A stretch of DNA of 64,000 nt from NCBI GenBank assembly GCA_958454405.1, contig CAUEBO010000003.1:45320-109319 (forward strand), read 5' to 3'. Shown here one piece after another: positions 1-8,959 of the stretch. A program made the translations under genes and the position numbers. The notes beneath the pieces are model-generated. The model saw only the letters and a list, made by a program, of their open reading frames with translations, was not told the DNA's origin and made no database searches. Origin of the DNA: an uncultured Eggerthellaceae bacterium (GTDB taxonomy: Bacteria > Actinomycetota > Coriobacteriia > Coriobacteriales > Eggerthellaceae). The first letter of the stretch is position 1, and every line of letters starts with the position of its first letter.

Positions 1-1649
1 GCGGCGCCGCACACGTACAGGCCCTCGATGGGGTTGTTCTCCTCGTCCAGCACGTGGCAGGCCGTGTCCTGGCGCAGGCCGCCCGATGCGGCGAGCAACG
101 TGGACACCAGCTGGCCGGCGAAGAACGGCGGCGTGTCGATGGGCCACAGGATCTCCGGGCGCTTGCCGAAGTCGTCGTCGTTGCCCTTGGCGGCAAGCTC
201 GTTGTAGCGCTCGACCGTGGCCTTCAGGCCCGCGGCGTCGATGCCGGCCTTCTCGGCCAGCTCGTCCAGCGTGTCGGCTTGGAACAGCAGGCCCTGGTCG
301 ATCTTGGCCTGGCGCAGCCTCAGCTCCACGTCCATGTCGAACGGCACGCCGTAGCGGCGGTACTGCTGGTCGGACGAGATGCCGCCCGAGATGCCGTCGT
401 TGCACGACTGCGCGAACTTCTCCAGCGAGTTGGCGTCGTAGATGGTGAAGGCCTTGCCCTCGGGCTGGTAGGACTTCACGCACGACTTCGACTGCGTGTT
501 CACGTCCTCGTTCATGAAGCGCTCGCCGTTCATGTTCACGTGCAGGAAGTTGTAGCTCTGCGCGCCGGATTCCAGGTGGATGGTGGCGCAATGGGGTTCG
601 GACTCCTGCATGGCGCCACCCACCCACAGGGCCTGCTTGTGCAAATCGCCCGTGGAGATGCCGAACGGGATGTACAGGCGGCTGTCGGCGTGCCAGGTGA
701 ACGGCTGGTAGCGCGAGCGCATCTCGTCGTCGTCAAGGTAGTCGCCCGAGGCGATGATGACCGACTTCGCGTTGATCTGCGTGTAGTTGCCCTCCTCGCC
801 CACGATGGCGCCCGTCACGGGGCCGCTGCCGTCGCGCACCAGGCGCACGCACGGCGTGCTGTAGCGGTACTCCACGCCCAGCTTCTCGCCCTCGGCGATG
901 ACGGCGGGGATGAGCACGGCCATGCCCAGGCCGGTGGACACGCCGTCAAGGTAGACGAAGTCGGTCGAGTCGTCGTAGAAGAAGTGCGTGATGGGCTCCT
1001 CGGTGTAGTCGGGGCCCTTGTAGAAGCCCGCCCACAGCGTGGGATGCAGGCCCGAATCGGCCACGAGGTCCACGAGCCAGTCCATGCAGGCGCCGGACTT
1101 GCGCGCGAACTGCCACATGAGCGGTTCCTTCACGCGGCCGGTCGCCCATTCGATGAGGCGGCGGACGACGTGCGCGTAATCGGCTTCTTCGAACCAGCCC
1201 TCGCCCGCGTACTGCTTGACGATCTTGGATCCGTAGGCCGTGATATGGCCGCCGCGTCCAGACCAGGTGTCCTGCTTGTCGATGCACAGCGTCTTGGCCC
1301 CGTGCTCGGCCGCCGTGACCGATGCGATGGCGCCCGCGAAGCCGCTGCCCACCACGAGCACGTCCACGTCTTCGGTGCCCTTGATCTGATCGGACGCGAT
1401 GTCCTCCGGGGGCGTTGCGAACGTCCAATCCACGGCCGCGTTCGCGCCCAGCGGGTTGCCGGCGAGCGATGCGGGATCAGCGGTCGCGCCTCCCGACGCG
1501 CCCGCCCCGGAGCCTTCGCCCGCCTGGCCGGAGGGCGCGCATCCTGCAAGGCCCGCTCCTGCCACGCCCAGGCCCGCAAGGCCCGCGCCGACGAGGAACT
1601 GGCGGCGGGACACGCCCTGGTTCGAGGCCTGCTCTTGGTTCTTCTTCAT
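1..1649 (-). CDS. Tat-exported FAD-dependent reductase lipoprotein (fumarate/urocanate reductase type), 3' end outside window
   Basis: About 549 codons are visible and the C-terminus lies off the left edge. The N-terminus carries a twin-arginine motif (SRRQFLVG) followed by a hydrophobic stretch ending in LAGC, so a Tat-exported, lipid-anchored protein is likely. A dinucleotide-binding GSGFAG motif starts near residue 100 and is followed by the SGRGGHITAYG segment typical of the FAD_binding_2 family (fumarate reductase, urocanate reductase, flavocytochrome c). No CxxCH haem motif or N-terminal FMN-binding domain is seen, so electrons must come from a separate donor. The start ATG (1647-1649) follows AGGGAGAT. 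It is divergent from a membrane LuxR regulator with a palindrome between them, which suggests specific control by that protein. The substrate cannot be told from sequence; the family reduces C=C bonds of acids and aromatics. Confidence 0.85.
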   Translation of the reverse strand, partial: MKKNQEQASNQGVSRRQFLVGAGLAGLGVAGAGLAGCAPSGQAGEGSGAGASGGATADPASLAGNPLGANAAVDWTFATPPEDIASDQIKGTEDVDVLVVGSGFAGAIASVTAAEHGAKTLCIDKQDTWSGRGGHITAYGSKIVKQYAGEGWFEEADYAHVVRRLIEWATGRVKEPLMWQFARKSGACMDWLVDLVADSGLHPTLWAGFYKGPDYTEEPITHFFYDDSTDFVYLDGVSTGLGMAVLIPAVIAEGEKLGVEYRYSTPCVRLVRDGSGPVTGAIVGEEGNYTQINAKSVIIASGDYLDDDEMRSRYQPFTWHADSRLYIPFGISTGDLHKQALWVGGAMQESEPHCATIHLESGAQSYNFLHVNMNGERFMNEDVNTQSKSCVKSYQPEGKAFTIYDANSLEKFAQSCNDGISGGISSDQQYRRYGVPFDMDVELRLRQAKIDQGLLFQADTLDELAEKAGIDAAGLKATVERYNELAAKGNDDDFGKRPEILWPIDTPPFFAGQLVSTLLAASGGLRQDTACHVLDEENNPIEGLYVCGA

Positions 1650-1799
1650 GATGGATCTCCCTTCCTCCCTGTGAAAGGCCGCTTCCGGCGGCCGTGCGCA
1701 GATCCCTTCTCCGCATGCGGAGCCTGCGCTTCGAGCACGACCTTACGCGCCGCCGGGCGGCCATGCCATCCCCCTTGCGCGGTAACTTTGCTGGTGGGG

Positions 1800-1826
1800 G
1801 CGTCTACCCCCGGGAGGGGTAGACGC
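1800..1826. promoter_or_regulatory. Perfect 11-bp inverted repeat between divergent reductase and LuxR genes
   Basis: GCGTCTACCCC, a 5-base spacer, then GGGGTAGACGC. The repeat lies in the 229-base divergent region, 53 bases before the LuxR start. LuxR-type dimers commonly bind such dyads, so it is a candidate operator for the adjacent regulator. A hairpin in the 5' leader is the alternative. Confidence 0.5.
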
Positions 1827-1878
1827 GACGGCTTGTGGTACCATGGTTGACGTTCCAGCATATGCTTGGGGAGGGACT

Positions 1879-3456
1879 ATGGGGAGCATGCAAGGCGAGG
1901 GCGGCAAGCGGGGCGGCTCGTGGATTCCATCGGCGGTTTCGGGGCAAGCGCAGCCCGGCCGGGCTTTGACGGGCTGGCAGGAGCGGCGCGCCATGCTGGC
2001 GTCGTTCGTGCGCGAGATGAGGGCCCATCCCCGGCTCTCGATAGGTTTCGGCCTGTTCTGGACCTGGGTGTGGCTCGTCTTCCAAACCACCTTCTTCAAT
2101 CCGTCGTTCCCCTCGTCGGGCGACGTCCCGCTTCCCGGATGGACCGTGCCGCTTTCGGCGTACGCGCTCACGTTCCTGCTGCTGGGCTTCGCGCTGAAGT
2201 GGCGGGGCATCGTGCCGCAGGGCCGCCGGGTCCGCACCGCCGTTCCCGCGTCCATGTCGTTCGGGGTGGGGCTGTGCGGGATGCTCACGTTCTCGCCTTT
2301 GACGGTGCCCGCCGTCAATGCGGCCACCTTGTGCGTCGGGGGCCTGCTGATGGGGGCGGGCACGTCGTGCTTGCATATGGAGTGGGGGCGCGTGCTGGGC
2401 GATCTGGGACCGCGCACCACCATCTTCCACGGCGTGGTGGGCACCGTGGTTGCGGCGCTGCTCACCGTGGGCCTGACGCTGCTTCCCGAAGCGGCGGTGT
2501 GGGCCGTGGCCTTCATCGTGCCGCCGGCCTGCATGAGGCTGCTCGTCCGCGACGTGCCCGCCACGCCCGCCATGCTCGCGCACGGGCGGGACGCGCAGCT
2601 CCATGTGCCGCGCCGGTTCCTGGCGACCTCGTTCGTGCAGGGGCTTTCGTTCGGCATCGTGCAGGCCATCCTGCTGCTCGGCAGCCATGAGGAGCCGGTG
2701 ACGGCGTTGACCGCCGTGAGCTTCGCGCTGTCGGCCGTGGCGCTGTTCACCTGCGCGCTGTTCTTCCGCATGGACTTCAACCAGCTCATCTACCAAGTGG
2801 GCTTCCTCATCATGGCCTTGGGCTACCTGCTTTTGGCGCTTGCGGGCCCCGATGCGTTCGGCGGGCTGTTCATCCACACGCTGGGGTACCGGTTCGTCGA
2901 TATCATGATGTGGGCCCTGTGCGCGTTCCTCATCAGCCAGCGCGGGCTGCCGGCGAACTGGGTGTTCGCCATCACCACGTGCTTCCTGCTGCTGGGCCAG
3001 GTGGTGGGCGCCCTGGTGGGCAGCGAGGTGGCCGGCATGTTCTCGTTGGCGGGCGACGTGGGCGGCGGCCTGGTCACCATCATGGTGTTCGTGCTGCTGG
3101 CGGTGTCGCTCGTGCTGAGCGACCGCAAGAACCTGCAGACGGGATGGGGCATGGTCCGTCCAGGAGACATCGACGAGCTTCCCGGCAGCTTCGACCGGGG
3201 CTGCGAGCTCGTGTGCCGCCGCTTCGATCTGACCGCGCGCGAGCAGGAGGTGTTCACGCTGATCGCCCAAGGAGAGAGCCGCGCCGGCATCTGCGAGGCG
3301 CTGACGCTTTCCAAAGAGACGGTGAAAACGCACGTCCGCAACATCTACCGCAAGATGGACATCCATTCGCAGCAGGACGCGCTCGCCGTGGTGGTGGCCG
3401 AGCAGCGGGCGCTCGGCATGGAGGAGGAGGGCGAGCTCGAGGAGCTGCGGATCTGA
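1879..3456 (+). CDS. Membrane-anchored LuxR-family regulator with about 12 TM helices
   Basis: About 525 residues. The first roughly 420 are a run of about twelve hydrophobic helices resembling a transporter (MFS-like) scaffold. The last 65 or so are a LuxR/GerE helix-turn-helix (FDLTAREQEVFTLIAQGES, then SKETVKTHVRNIYRKMDIHS). This architecture is recurrent in Eggerthellaceae and suggests a one-component sensor that detects a ligand at the membrane and binds DNA from there. It is divergent from a flavin reductase, its likely target. Start choice is uncertain: ATG 1843 has no ribosome site, while ATG 1879 and ATG 1888 lie just after GGGGAGGG (1868-1875), at 3 and 12 bases respectively. Confidence 0.85.
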   Translation: MGSMQGEGGKRGGSWIPSAVSGQAQPGRALTGWQERRAMLASFVREMRAHPRLSIGFGLFWTWVWLVFQTTFFNPSFPSSGDVPLPGWTVPLSAYALTFLLLGFALKWRGIVPQGRRVRTAVPASMSFGVGLCGMLTFSPLTVPAVNAATLCVGGLLMGAGTSCLHMEWGRVLGDLGPRTTIFHGVVGTVVAALLTVGLTLLPEAAVWAVAFIVPPACMRLLVRDVPATPAMLAHGRDAQLHVPRRFLATSFVQGLSFGIVQAILLLGSHEEPVTALTAVSFALSAVALFTCALFFRMDFNQLIYQVGFLIMALGYLLLALAGPDAFGGLFIHTLGYRFVDIMMWALCAFLISQRGLPANWVFAITTCFLLLGQVVGALVGSEVAGMFSLAGDVGGGLVTIMVFVLLAVSLVLSDRKNLQTGWGMVRPGDIDELPGSFDRGCELVCRRFDLTAREQEVFTLIAQGESRAGICEALTLSKETVKTHVRNIYRKMDIHSQQDALAVVVAEQRALGMEEEGELEELRI

Positions 3457-3485
3457 GCGCTCCGGCATGCGCGGTTCGGCGGACA

Positions 3486-3534
3486 GCGAAGCGCCGGGGG
3501 CGCGCCGGCATGCAGGCGTCGCGCGGCGCTTCGC
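3486..3534 (+). terminator. Hairpin after luxR-type gene
   Basis: An 11-bp perfect stem (GCGAAGCGCCG/CGGCGCTTCGC) with a 27-base GC-rich loop, 30 bases after the stop codon. There is no T-tract, so it may be a weak terminator or an mRNA 3' stabiliser. Confidence 0.35.
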
Positions 3535-3718
3535 GGCCTGCGTAACTCAGAGTTTCCCCTGCCGAAAACAGTTCGAAACATTCCGCGATTAGTTTGGTGA
3601 GAGCAAGTTGACGACGCGGCTTCCCAGGCGAGCGTGCTATCGTATGCGATGACTGTTACGCGTGGAGGCGCAGAAGGGGGAGGCACCCTTGAAAGCGACG
3701 AGTAAGGAGCACACACCC

Positions 3719-5809
3719 ATGGCGCAAGTTTCGGAGATCTACGGCTCGATGGTGTTCAACGAGCACACGATGCAGGAGCGCCTGCCTTCTGCGACGTACA
3801 AGAGCTTGCTCAAGACCATCAACGAAGGCAAGCCGCTCGACATCGAAGTGGCGAACGTCGTCGCGCATGCCATGAAGGAATGGGCCATCGAGAAGGGCGC
3901 GACCCACTTCACGCACTGGTTCCAGCCGCTCTCCGGCGTCACGTCCGAGAAGCACGACGGCTTCCTCGATCCCACCGGCGACGGCCGCGCCATCATGAGC
4001 TTCTCGGGCAAGGAGCTCATCCAGGGCGAGCCCGACGCGTCCAGCTTCCCCTCCGGCGGCCTGCGCGCCACGTTCGAGGCCCGCGGCTACACGGCATGGG
4101 ACCCCACCTCCTACGCGTTCATCAAAGACGAGGTGCTGTGCATCCCCACGGCGTTCTGCAGCTACACGGGCGAGGCGCTTGACAAGAAGACGCCGCTCTT
4201 GCGCTCCATGAGCGCCATCGACGTGCAGGCGAACCGCGTGCTCGAGCTGTTCGGCGAGCCGCACCAGCGCGTCGTGACCACGGTGGGCTCCGAACAGGAG
4301 TTCTTCCTCATCCCGGAGAAGGAGTACGAGCGCCGTGAAGACCTGGTGCTCACCGGGCGCACGCTGTTCGGCTACGCGCCGTGCAAGGGCCAGGAGCTCG
4401 AGGAGCATTACTTCGGCGCCATCCGTCCCACGGTCAACGAGTTCATGAAGGAGCTCGACGACGAGCTGTGGGCGCTCGGCGTGCCCGCCCGCACCAAGCA
4501 CAACGAGGTGGCCCCGGCCCAGCACGAGTTGGCCCCCATCTTCGCGAACGCCAACCGCGCCATCGACGAGAACCTGCTCACGATGGAAAAGATGCAGCTT
4601 CTGGCCTCGCACTACGGCCTGGTGTGCCTGCTGCACGAGAAGCCGTTCGAGGGCATCAACGGGTCGGGCAAGCACAACAACTGGTCCATTTCGGCCGGCA
4701 AGAAGAACCTGCTCGATCCGGGCGACAACCCGATGGACAACCTGCGCTTCCTCGTGTTCCTGACCGCCGTCATCCAGGCTGTCGACGACTACCAGGAGCT
4801 TTTGCGCATGTCCGTGGCCTCGGCCGGCAACGATCACCGCTTGGGCGCGAACGAGGCGCCGCCCGCCATCATCTCCATCTTCCTGGGAGATGAGCTGGGC
4901 GCCATCGTGGACGCGCTGGTCAGCGACAGCGACTACACGAGCGCGGAGCGCGTGGCCATGGACCTGGGCGTGGCCGTGCTGCCGAACTTCCTCAAGGACA
5001 ACACGGACCGCAACCGCACGAGCCCCTTCGCGTTCACGGGCAACAAGTTCGAGTTCCGCATGCCCGGATCGCATGTGAACCTGTCGGATGCGAACATGAT
5101 CCTCAACACGGCCGTGGCGAAGAGCCTGAAGGGCTTCGCCGACGCCATGGAGGGCCTGTCGGGCGAGGCGTTCGAGGCGGCGGCCATCGCGTACCTGAAG
5201 AAGACGCTTGCCGAGCACCAGCGCATCGTCTTCAACGGCAACGGCTACGCGGACGAGTGGCCGATCGAGGCCGCCCGCCGCGGCTTGGCGAACAACAAGA
5301 CCACGGCCGACGCGCTGCCCTGCGTGATCGAGCGGAAGAGCATCGACCTGTTCGAGGAGTTCGGCGTCCTTTCCGAAACCGAGGTTCGCAGCCGCTACGA
5401 GGTGAAGCTTGAGAAGTACAACAAGCTCATCAACATCGAGGCCCGCGTGATGAAGCGCATGGGCCGGCGCACCTACCTGCCCGCCATCAACCGCTATGCG
5501 TCCGAGGTCGCCTCGAGCGTGGCGGCCTTCAAGCAGGCGGCCGTCGGCGCCGAGACGAGCTCGCAGGAAGAGCTGCTCCAGAACCTGCTGGCCGGCATCA
5601 AGGAGATCACCGTGCAGCTGAAGGCGCTCGACGACGCGTGCGCCAAGGCCGACGAGTTCGAGGACGAGCAGGCCCGGGCCGACTTCAACGCGCACGAGCT
5701 CATTCCCATCATGGACAGCCTGCGCGCGGCCGTGGACGCCATGGAGATCATCACCGACCGCAACCACTGGCCGGTGCCCTCGTACAACAACATGCTGTTC
5801 TACGTGTAG
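3719..5809 (+). CDS. glnN: Glutamine synthetase, type III
   Basis: Makes glutamine from glutamate, ammonium and ATP in the cytoplasm. The 696-residue length matches the GSIII (GlnN) class, which is far longer than GSI or GSII. The N-terminal [12 protein letters not shown] and the central [10 protein letters not shown] and GKHNNWS segments are class hallmarks, holding the metal- and glutamate-binding residues. Start ATG 3719 is chosen over an upstream in-frame ATG at 3662 because AAGGAG sits about ten bases before it. The gene stands alone, flanked by hairpins. GSIII is common in anaerobes of Bacteroidetes, Clostridia and Coriobacteria. Confidence 0.95.
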   Translation: MAQVSEIYGSMVFNEHTMQERLPSATYKSLLKTINEGKPLDIEVANVVAHAMKEWAIEKGATHFTHWFQPLSGVTSEKHDGFLDPTGDGRAIMSFSGKELIQGEPDASSFPSGGLRATFEARGYTAWDPTSYAFIKDEVLCIPTAFCSYTGEALDKKTPLLRSMSAIDVQANRVLELFGEPHQRVVTTVGSEQEFFLIPEKEYERREDLVLTGRTLFGYAPCKGQELEEHYFGAIRPTVNEFMKELDDELWALGVPARTKHNEVAPAQHELAPIFANANRAIDENLLTMEKMQLLASHYGLVCLLHEKPFEGINGSGKHNNWSISAGKKNLLDPGDNPMDNLRFLVFLTAVIQAVDDYQELLRMSVASAGNDHRLGANEAPPAIISIFLGDELGAIVDALVSDSDYTSAERVAMDLGVAVLPNFLKDNTDRNRTSPFAFTGNKFEFRMPGSHVNLSDANMILNTAVAKSLKGFADAMEGLSGEAFEAAAIAYLKKTLAEHQRIVFNGNGYADEWPIEAARRGLANNKTTADALPCVIERKSIDLFEEFGVLSETEVRSRYEVKLEKYNKLINIEARVMKRMGRRTYLPAINRYASEVASSVAAFKQAAVGAETSSQEELLQNLLAGIKEITVQLKALDDACAKADEFEDEQARADFNAHELIPIMDSLRAAVDAMEIITDRNHWPVPSYNNMLFYV

Positions 5810-5819
5810 AACGTGGGGC

Positions 5820-5844
5820 TTCCGGCGGCCGCGAGCCGCCGGAA
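5820..5844 (+). terminator. Hairpin after glnN
   Basis: A 10-bp perfect stem (TTCCGGCGGC/GCCGCCGGAA, loop CGCGA) beginning 11 bases after the glnN stop. No T-run follows. Confidence 0.5.
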
Positions 5845-5897
5845 CCGCTCGACGCCGCGACGGGCCGCATCGCCCGGTCGCACGGTGCGGAGAAGAC

Positions 5898-5933
5898 GCG
5901 CCCCGGAGCTTCCCTTGGACTGCTCCGGGGCGC
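5898..5933. terminator. Second strong hairpin downstream of glnN
   Basis: A 12-bp perfect stem (GCGCCCCGGAGC/GCTCCGGGGCGC) with a 12-base loop, between the first hairpin and the interspersed repeat. It may back up termination. There is no T-tract. Confidence 0.4.
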
Positions 5934-5981
5934 GTTGCGCGTTGGATCCCAAGGCGGCGGGACGGCGCAGCCTGGCGAGAA

Positions 5982-6140
5982 GCCGGAAGTGGACAAAACC
6001 GCCTTCGAATGTGCAGTTTCCGAGGCCGATTCGGGCTCTTTACGCATCGCAGCTGCGCATAATACCTGATCGCAGAGTTTTCGCGCTCGGCTATGCAGCC
6101 TGCGAGTGCACATTCGAAGGCGGTTTTGTCCACTTCTGGC
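5982..6140 (-). repeat. Interspersed palindrome-ended element, copy 1
   Basis: A 159-bp element with 34-bp terminal inverted repeats (5982-6015 and 6107-6140; one mismatch). The ends share TTCGAATGTGCA with copies at 12098-12242 and 60796-60938. Read on the minus strand, its core aligns with theirs (GCCGAGCGCGAAA, a CAGG..TT.TGCGC stretch, then GAATCGGCC and ACTGCACATTCGA). It contains no gene and lies between glnN and the AI-2E-type permease. Confidence 0.8.
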
Positions 6141-6302
6141 AAAACGCTTGAATCGAAAAGCCCCCCACGCTCGTCGGCGCCCGGTTCGCCGGGGAGTCTA
6201 TGGAAGTGCTGGATTCTCCAGCCGGCCGGGCGCGCGTTTGCTAGCATACAGGCGAACGTACAGGCGAAGCCGCGCGATCGGAGCGCGGGAACGGAGCACC
6301 TC

Positions 6303-7529
6303 ATGCCCGATGCATCGAAACGGGAAGCCCTGCCCTGCAGCAAGAAGGCGATCGTCCTCTGGGGGTTGGCGGCGCTCGCCGCCGTGGCTGCGGCGGCCCT
6401 CGTGGTCGTGCGGTTCGACGATGTGCTGAGCGTGCTGGGCGCGGTGTGGCAGGTGCTGGTCCCTTTGCTGTTGGGCGCGGTGGTCGCGTATCTGCTCAAC
6501 TTGGTGATGGCACGGTGGGAGTCGGTCTACTTCCCGAATTCCGAAAGCGTCGTCGCGGCCAAAACGAGGCGCCCCGTATGCCTGCTGCTGTCCGTTGCCA
6601 CGGTTGCGGCCGTGGTCGCCCTCATCGTGTTTTTGGTGTCGAGCGAGATCAAAGAGGCGTTCGCTGCTCTGGGCCATGGCGTCGTGGCCGCATTCGGCAC
6701 GCTGGCCGAATCGGGGCTGGACTTCGCGGGCTTGGCGTCGATGCTGCCTCATGATGCGGCTGGCTGGCAGGAGATGGCGCAGAGCGTGTTTGACGGCGCG
6801 GGAGGCGCAACAGGTCTTTTGACGTCGGTTGCCAGTGCGGGCGGGCAGGTGGCCCACGGCGTCGTCGGCATGGTGGTTGCCCTGGTGTTCGGGTTCTTCG
6901 TGCTCGTGGACAAGGAGCGCGTGGTGGCGGGTGCGAAGAGCCTTGCGTCTGCTGTATTGTCCGAACGGGCCTACGGGCGCGTGTCCCACGCGGCGAAGGT
7001 GGCGGACGACTGTTTCTCGCGCTTCATATCGGGACAGCGCATCGAGGCCGTCATTCTGGGCTGCCTGTGCGCTCTCGGGCTGAAGCTGTTCGGCTTCCCC
7101 TACGCGGCGGCCATCGGGCTGTGCGTGGGCGCCACCTCGCTGGTGCCGCTTGTAGGCGCTTGGGTGGGCGGCATCGTGGGCGCCCTCATGATCTTGTCCG
7201 TGTCGCCCATGCAGGCCGTGTGGTTCGTCGTGTTCCTGCTGATTCTCCAGCAGATAGAGGGGCACCTTATCTATCCGAACGTCGTGGGCACTTCGGTGGG
7301 GGTGCCGGGCATCTGGGTGCTCGTGGCGGTGTTCGTGGGAGGCAGCCTGTTCGGCATCGCGGGCGTCCTGCTGGGCGTACCCGTGGTGGCCACCGTCCGC
7401 CGGCTCGTGTTCGAGTACCGTGCGGAGAAGGCCGCGGACGCAGGCGACGACGACGGTTCGGGAACCGCAGATGCGAGGTCCGACGATGCGGATGCGGTCC
7501 GACCGCCCGATGCTGCATCGCGGGCATGA
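6303..7529 (+). CDS. AI-2E family transporter (PerM/YtvI-like permease)
   Basis: A 408-residue membrane protein with roughly seven to eight helices in the AI-2E_transport family layout: two helices near residues 15-60, another pair around 80-105, and a C-terminal hydrophobic block. That block contains the conserved glycine-rich LVPLVGAWVGG and QQIEGHLIYPNVVG segments. The QxxEGHxxxPxVxG motif is diagnostic of the family. Members export autoinducer-2, Na+/Li+ or unknown solutes; this one's substrate cannot be assigned. Start ATG 6303 follows CGGAGCACCTC. The C-terminal 40 residues are acidic and low-complexity. It stands alone. Confidence 0.85.
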   Translation: MPDASKREALPCSKKAIVLWGLAALAAVAAAALVVVRFDDVLSVLGAVWQVLVPLLLGAVVAYLLNLVMARWESVYFPNSESVVAAKTRRPVCLLLSVATVAAVVALIVFLVSSEIKEAFAALGHGVVAAFGTLAESGLDFAGLASMLPHDAAGWQEMAQSVFDGAGGATGLLTSVASAGGQVAHGVVGMVVALVFGFFVLVDKERVVAGAKSLASAVLSERAYGRVSHAAKVADDCFSRFISGQRIEAVILGCLCALGLKLFGFPYAAAIGLCVGATSLVPLVGAWVGGIVGALMILSVSPMQAVWFVVFLLILQQIEGHLIYPNVVGTSVGVPGIWVLVAVFVGGSLFGIAGVLLGVPVVATVRRLVFEYRAEKAADAGDDDGSGTADARSDDADAVRPPDAASRA

Positions 7530-7593
7530 CGATCGTCTTCCGCCAAGATCGGCCATGCGCCATTGAACGAACCTTTGCTGCTTCGATCTGCCG

Positions 7594-7622
7594 TTACCGT
7601 GCGACGGGGCATGCACTATAAT
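7594..7622 (+). promoter_or_regulatory. Probable sigma-A promoter of corA leader
   Basis: A perfect -10 TATAAT (7617-7622) with a weak -35 TTACCG (7594-7599), spacer 17. Transcription would start near 7629, at the foot of the leader hairpin. Confidence 0.55.
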
Positions 7623-7628
7623 GAAGCG

Positions 7629-7656
7629 CCTGCGAGCGCCGCCGCATGCTCGCAGG
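7629..7656 (+). promoter_or_regulatory. 5'-terminal leader hairpin of corA transcript
   Basis: A 9-bp perfect stem (CCTGCGAGC/GCTCGCAGG) with a 10-base loop, at the predicted 5' end of the mRNA, about 60 bases before the leader-peptide ribosome site. It could stabilise the transcript or take part in leader control. Confidence 0.4.
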
Positions 7657-7718
7657 CTCCGATACCGCATTCGCCCGCGCGTCGGCGTCGAGCCCATCCT
7701 TCGCAAAGGAGCCCCTCT

Positions 7719-7763
7719 ATGGCGATAGCATACGCTGGACGGCCGATCGGCAAAACCGCATGA
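7719..7763 (+). CDS. Possible 14-residue leader peptide overlapping corA start
   Basis: ATG 7719 has the best ribosome site of the locus (AAAGGAG, 7704-7710) and opens a 14-codon frame, MAIAYAGRPIGKTA. Its TGA (7761-7763) overlaps the corA ATG as ATGA. The corA frame itself has no start codon placed to use that ribosome site, and corA's own ATG has none. This suggests corA is translated by termination-reinitiation from the short frame, as in leader-peptide control of other Mg2+ transporters. Alternatively the AAAGGAG could be fortuitous. Confidence 0.45.
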   Translation: MAIAYAGRPIGKTA

Positions 7764-8692
7764 TCGAGTATTTCCGCACGAACGAGCAGCAGATGCTCCA
7801 GAAGATCGACCAAGAGGCTCCCGGATGCTGGATCGCGGCGTTCGAGCCGACCTCCGCCGAACTTGCCTGGCTGATCGAGCGGTTCGGGCTCGAAGAGGAG
7901 GATGCGCGCGCTGCGCTCGACCTCGAAGAGGTGTCGCGCATCGAACGCAACGGGGACTACACCATGTTCATCTTGGACACGCCGGTGCACGATCGCTCCT
8001 CCCATGAGCGCAGCTACAAAACCATCCCGTTCTCCCTGTTCGTGACGCCGACCAACGTGGTGTCCGTTTGCACGGTGTGCAAGATCCCGCTCGTCGGGCA
8101 GCTCATGGCCCGCAAGGGGGTGGCGAGCACCGCCGACGCGGGGGCGTTCGCCGGCGACGTCCTGATGGCCTCGTCCGCAGCGTACTTCATGGCGCTGCGT
8201 CTCATCAACCGGCGGCGGATCGAGCTCATGGCCGCCGTCGAGCGTCCCTCGCGCAAGGATTTGGAAGACCTGTACAACCTCGACTCGTCGCTGGTGTACT
8301 TCAAGACCTCGCTGGCCACGAACGATGCCGTGTTCGAGAAGCATCTGCGGCGGTTCCCCTTCCCGGCGAAGGACGACCGGGAACGCTTCGACGACGTGAT
8401 GATTGAGAACCGCCAGGCGCTTGAGACGACGCGCATATACTCGGAGATACTCGACTCCACCATCGAGCATTTCGGCCTGATCATGAACCACGATTTGAAC
8501 CGCACGATGCAGGTTGTGGCGACGGTCTCGCTCGTCCTCTGCGTGCCGACCGCCGTGGCGGGCCTGTTCGGCATGAACCTGCTGGGCATACCCTTCGACG
8601 ACGCTCCCTGGGGGTTTGGCGTGGTGTCCGGGTGTACGGTGCTCGTCTCGGCAGCGCTCCTGCTGGTCCTGAAGAAGCTCCGGTGGTTCTGA
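7760..8692 (+). CDS. corA: CorA-family Mg2+/divalent cation channel
   Basis: 310 residues, the usual CorA size. A long soluble N-terminal part is followed by two C-terminal helices (around residues 248-270 and 282-305). The first ends in the family signature GMN (GLFGMNLLGIP), which forms the pore mouth. Bacterial CorA pentamers pass Mg2+, Co2+ or Ni2+ across the inner membrane. The frame is open upstream to 7646, but that extension has no family resemblance. ATG 7760, overlapping the stop of a 14-codon frame, is the best start. The gene appears monocistronic behind its own promoter and hairpin. Confidence 0.88.
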   Translation: MIEYFRTNEQQMLQKIDQEAPGCWIAAFEPTSAELAWLIERFGLEEEDARAALDLEEVSRIERNGDYTMFILDTPVHDRSSHERSYKTIPFSLFVTPTNVVSVCTVCKIPLVGQLMARKGVASTADAGAFAGDVLMASSAAYFMALRLINRRRIELMAAVERPSRKDLEDLYNLDSSLVYFKTSLATNDAVFEKHLRRFPFPAKDDRERFDDVMIENRQALETTRIYSEILDSTIEHFGLIMNHDLNRTMQVVATVSLVLCVPTAVAGLFGMNLLGIPFDDAPWGFGVVSGCTVLVSAALLLVLKKLRWF

Positions 8693-8733
8693 GCCGTTTC
8701 GACGGGCGCTCCCGGCGGCGCGAGTCGAAGGCA

Positions 8734-8752
8734 GGCCGCAGCGTCTGCGGCC
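8734..8752 (+). terminator. Hairpin after corA
   Basis: An 8-bp perfect stem (GGCCGCAG/CTGCGGCC) with a 3-base loop, 41 bases after the corA stop, followed by a moderately T-rich stretch (GTTCTGTCCCTTTCG). Confidence 0.45.
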
Positions 8753-8959
8753 CCGCCGTTCTGTCCCTTTCGTCGAAAAATCGACAGTTTGCCGGAATGG
8801 AAGGCGCACTTTAGCCTATTGGAGTACAATAGGCGAACCTATAGGAACGATACCCGCACGTCAGACCGCATGGGCTCGTTCGTCTCCCGTTCGGCTGCCG
8901 CTGAGAGGGAACGAGCGCATGCGGCGGCGTCCGAGGCTCACGCGAGGAAGGGCGCGAAC

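Noticed and set aside
54..1850. 598-codon plus-strand frame over the flavin reductase
   Set aside because: Low-complexity Arg/Ala/Val/His composition and no motif. The opposite strand encodes a clear FAD protein with leader and ribosome site.
3600..3660. TTGACG at 3609 as a -35 for glnN
   Set aside because: The nearest -10-like sequence (TATCGT) is 24 bases away, too far for a sigma-A promoter.
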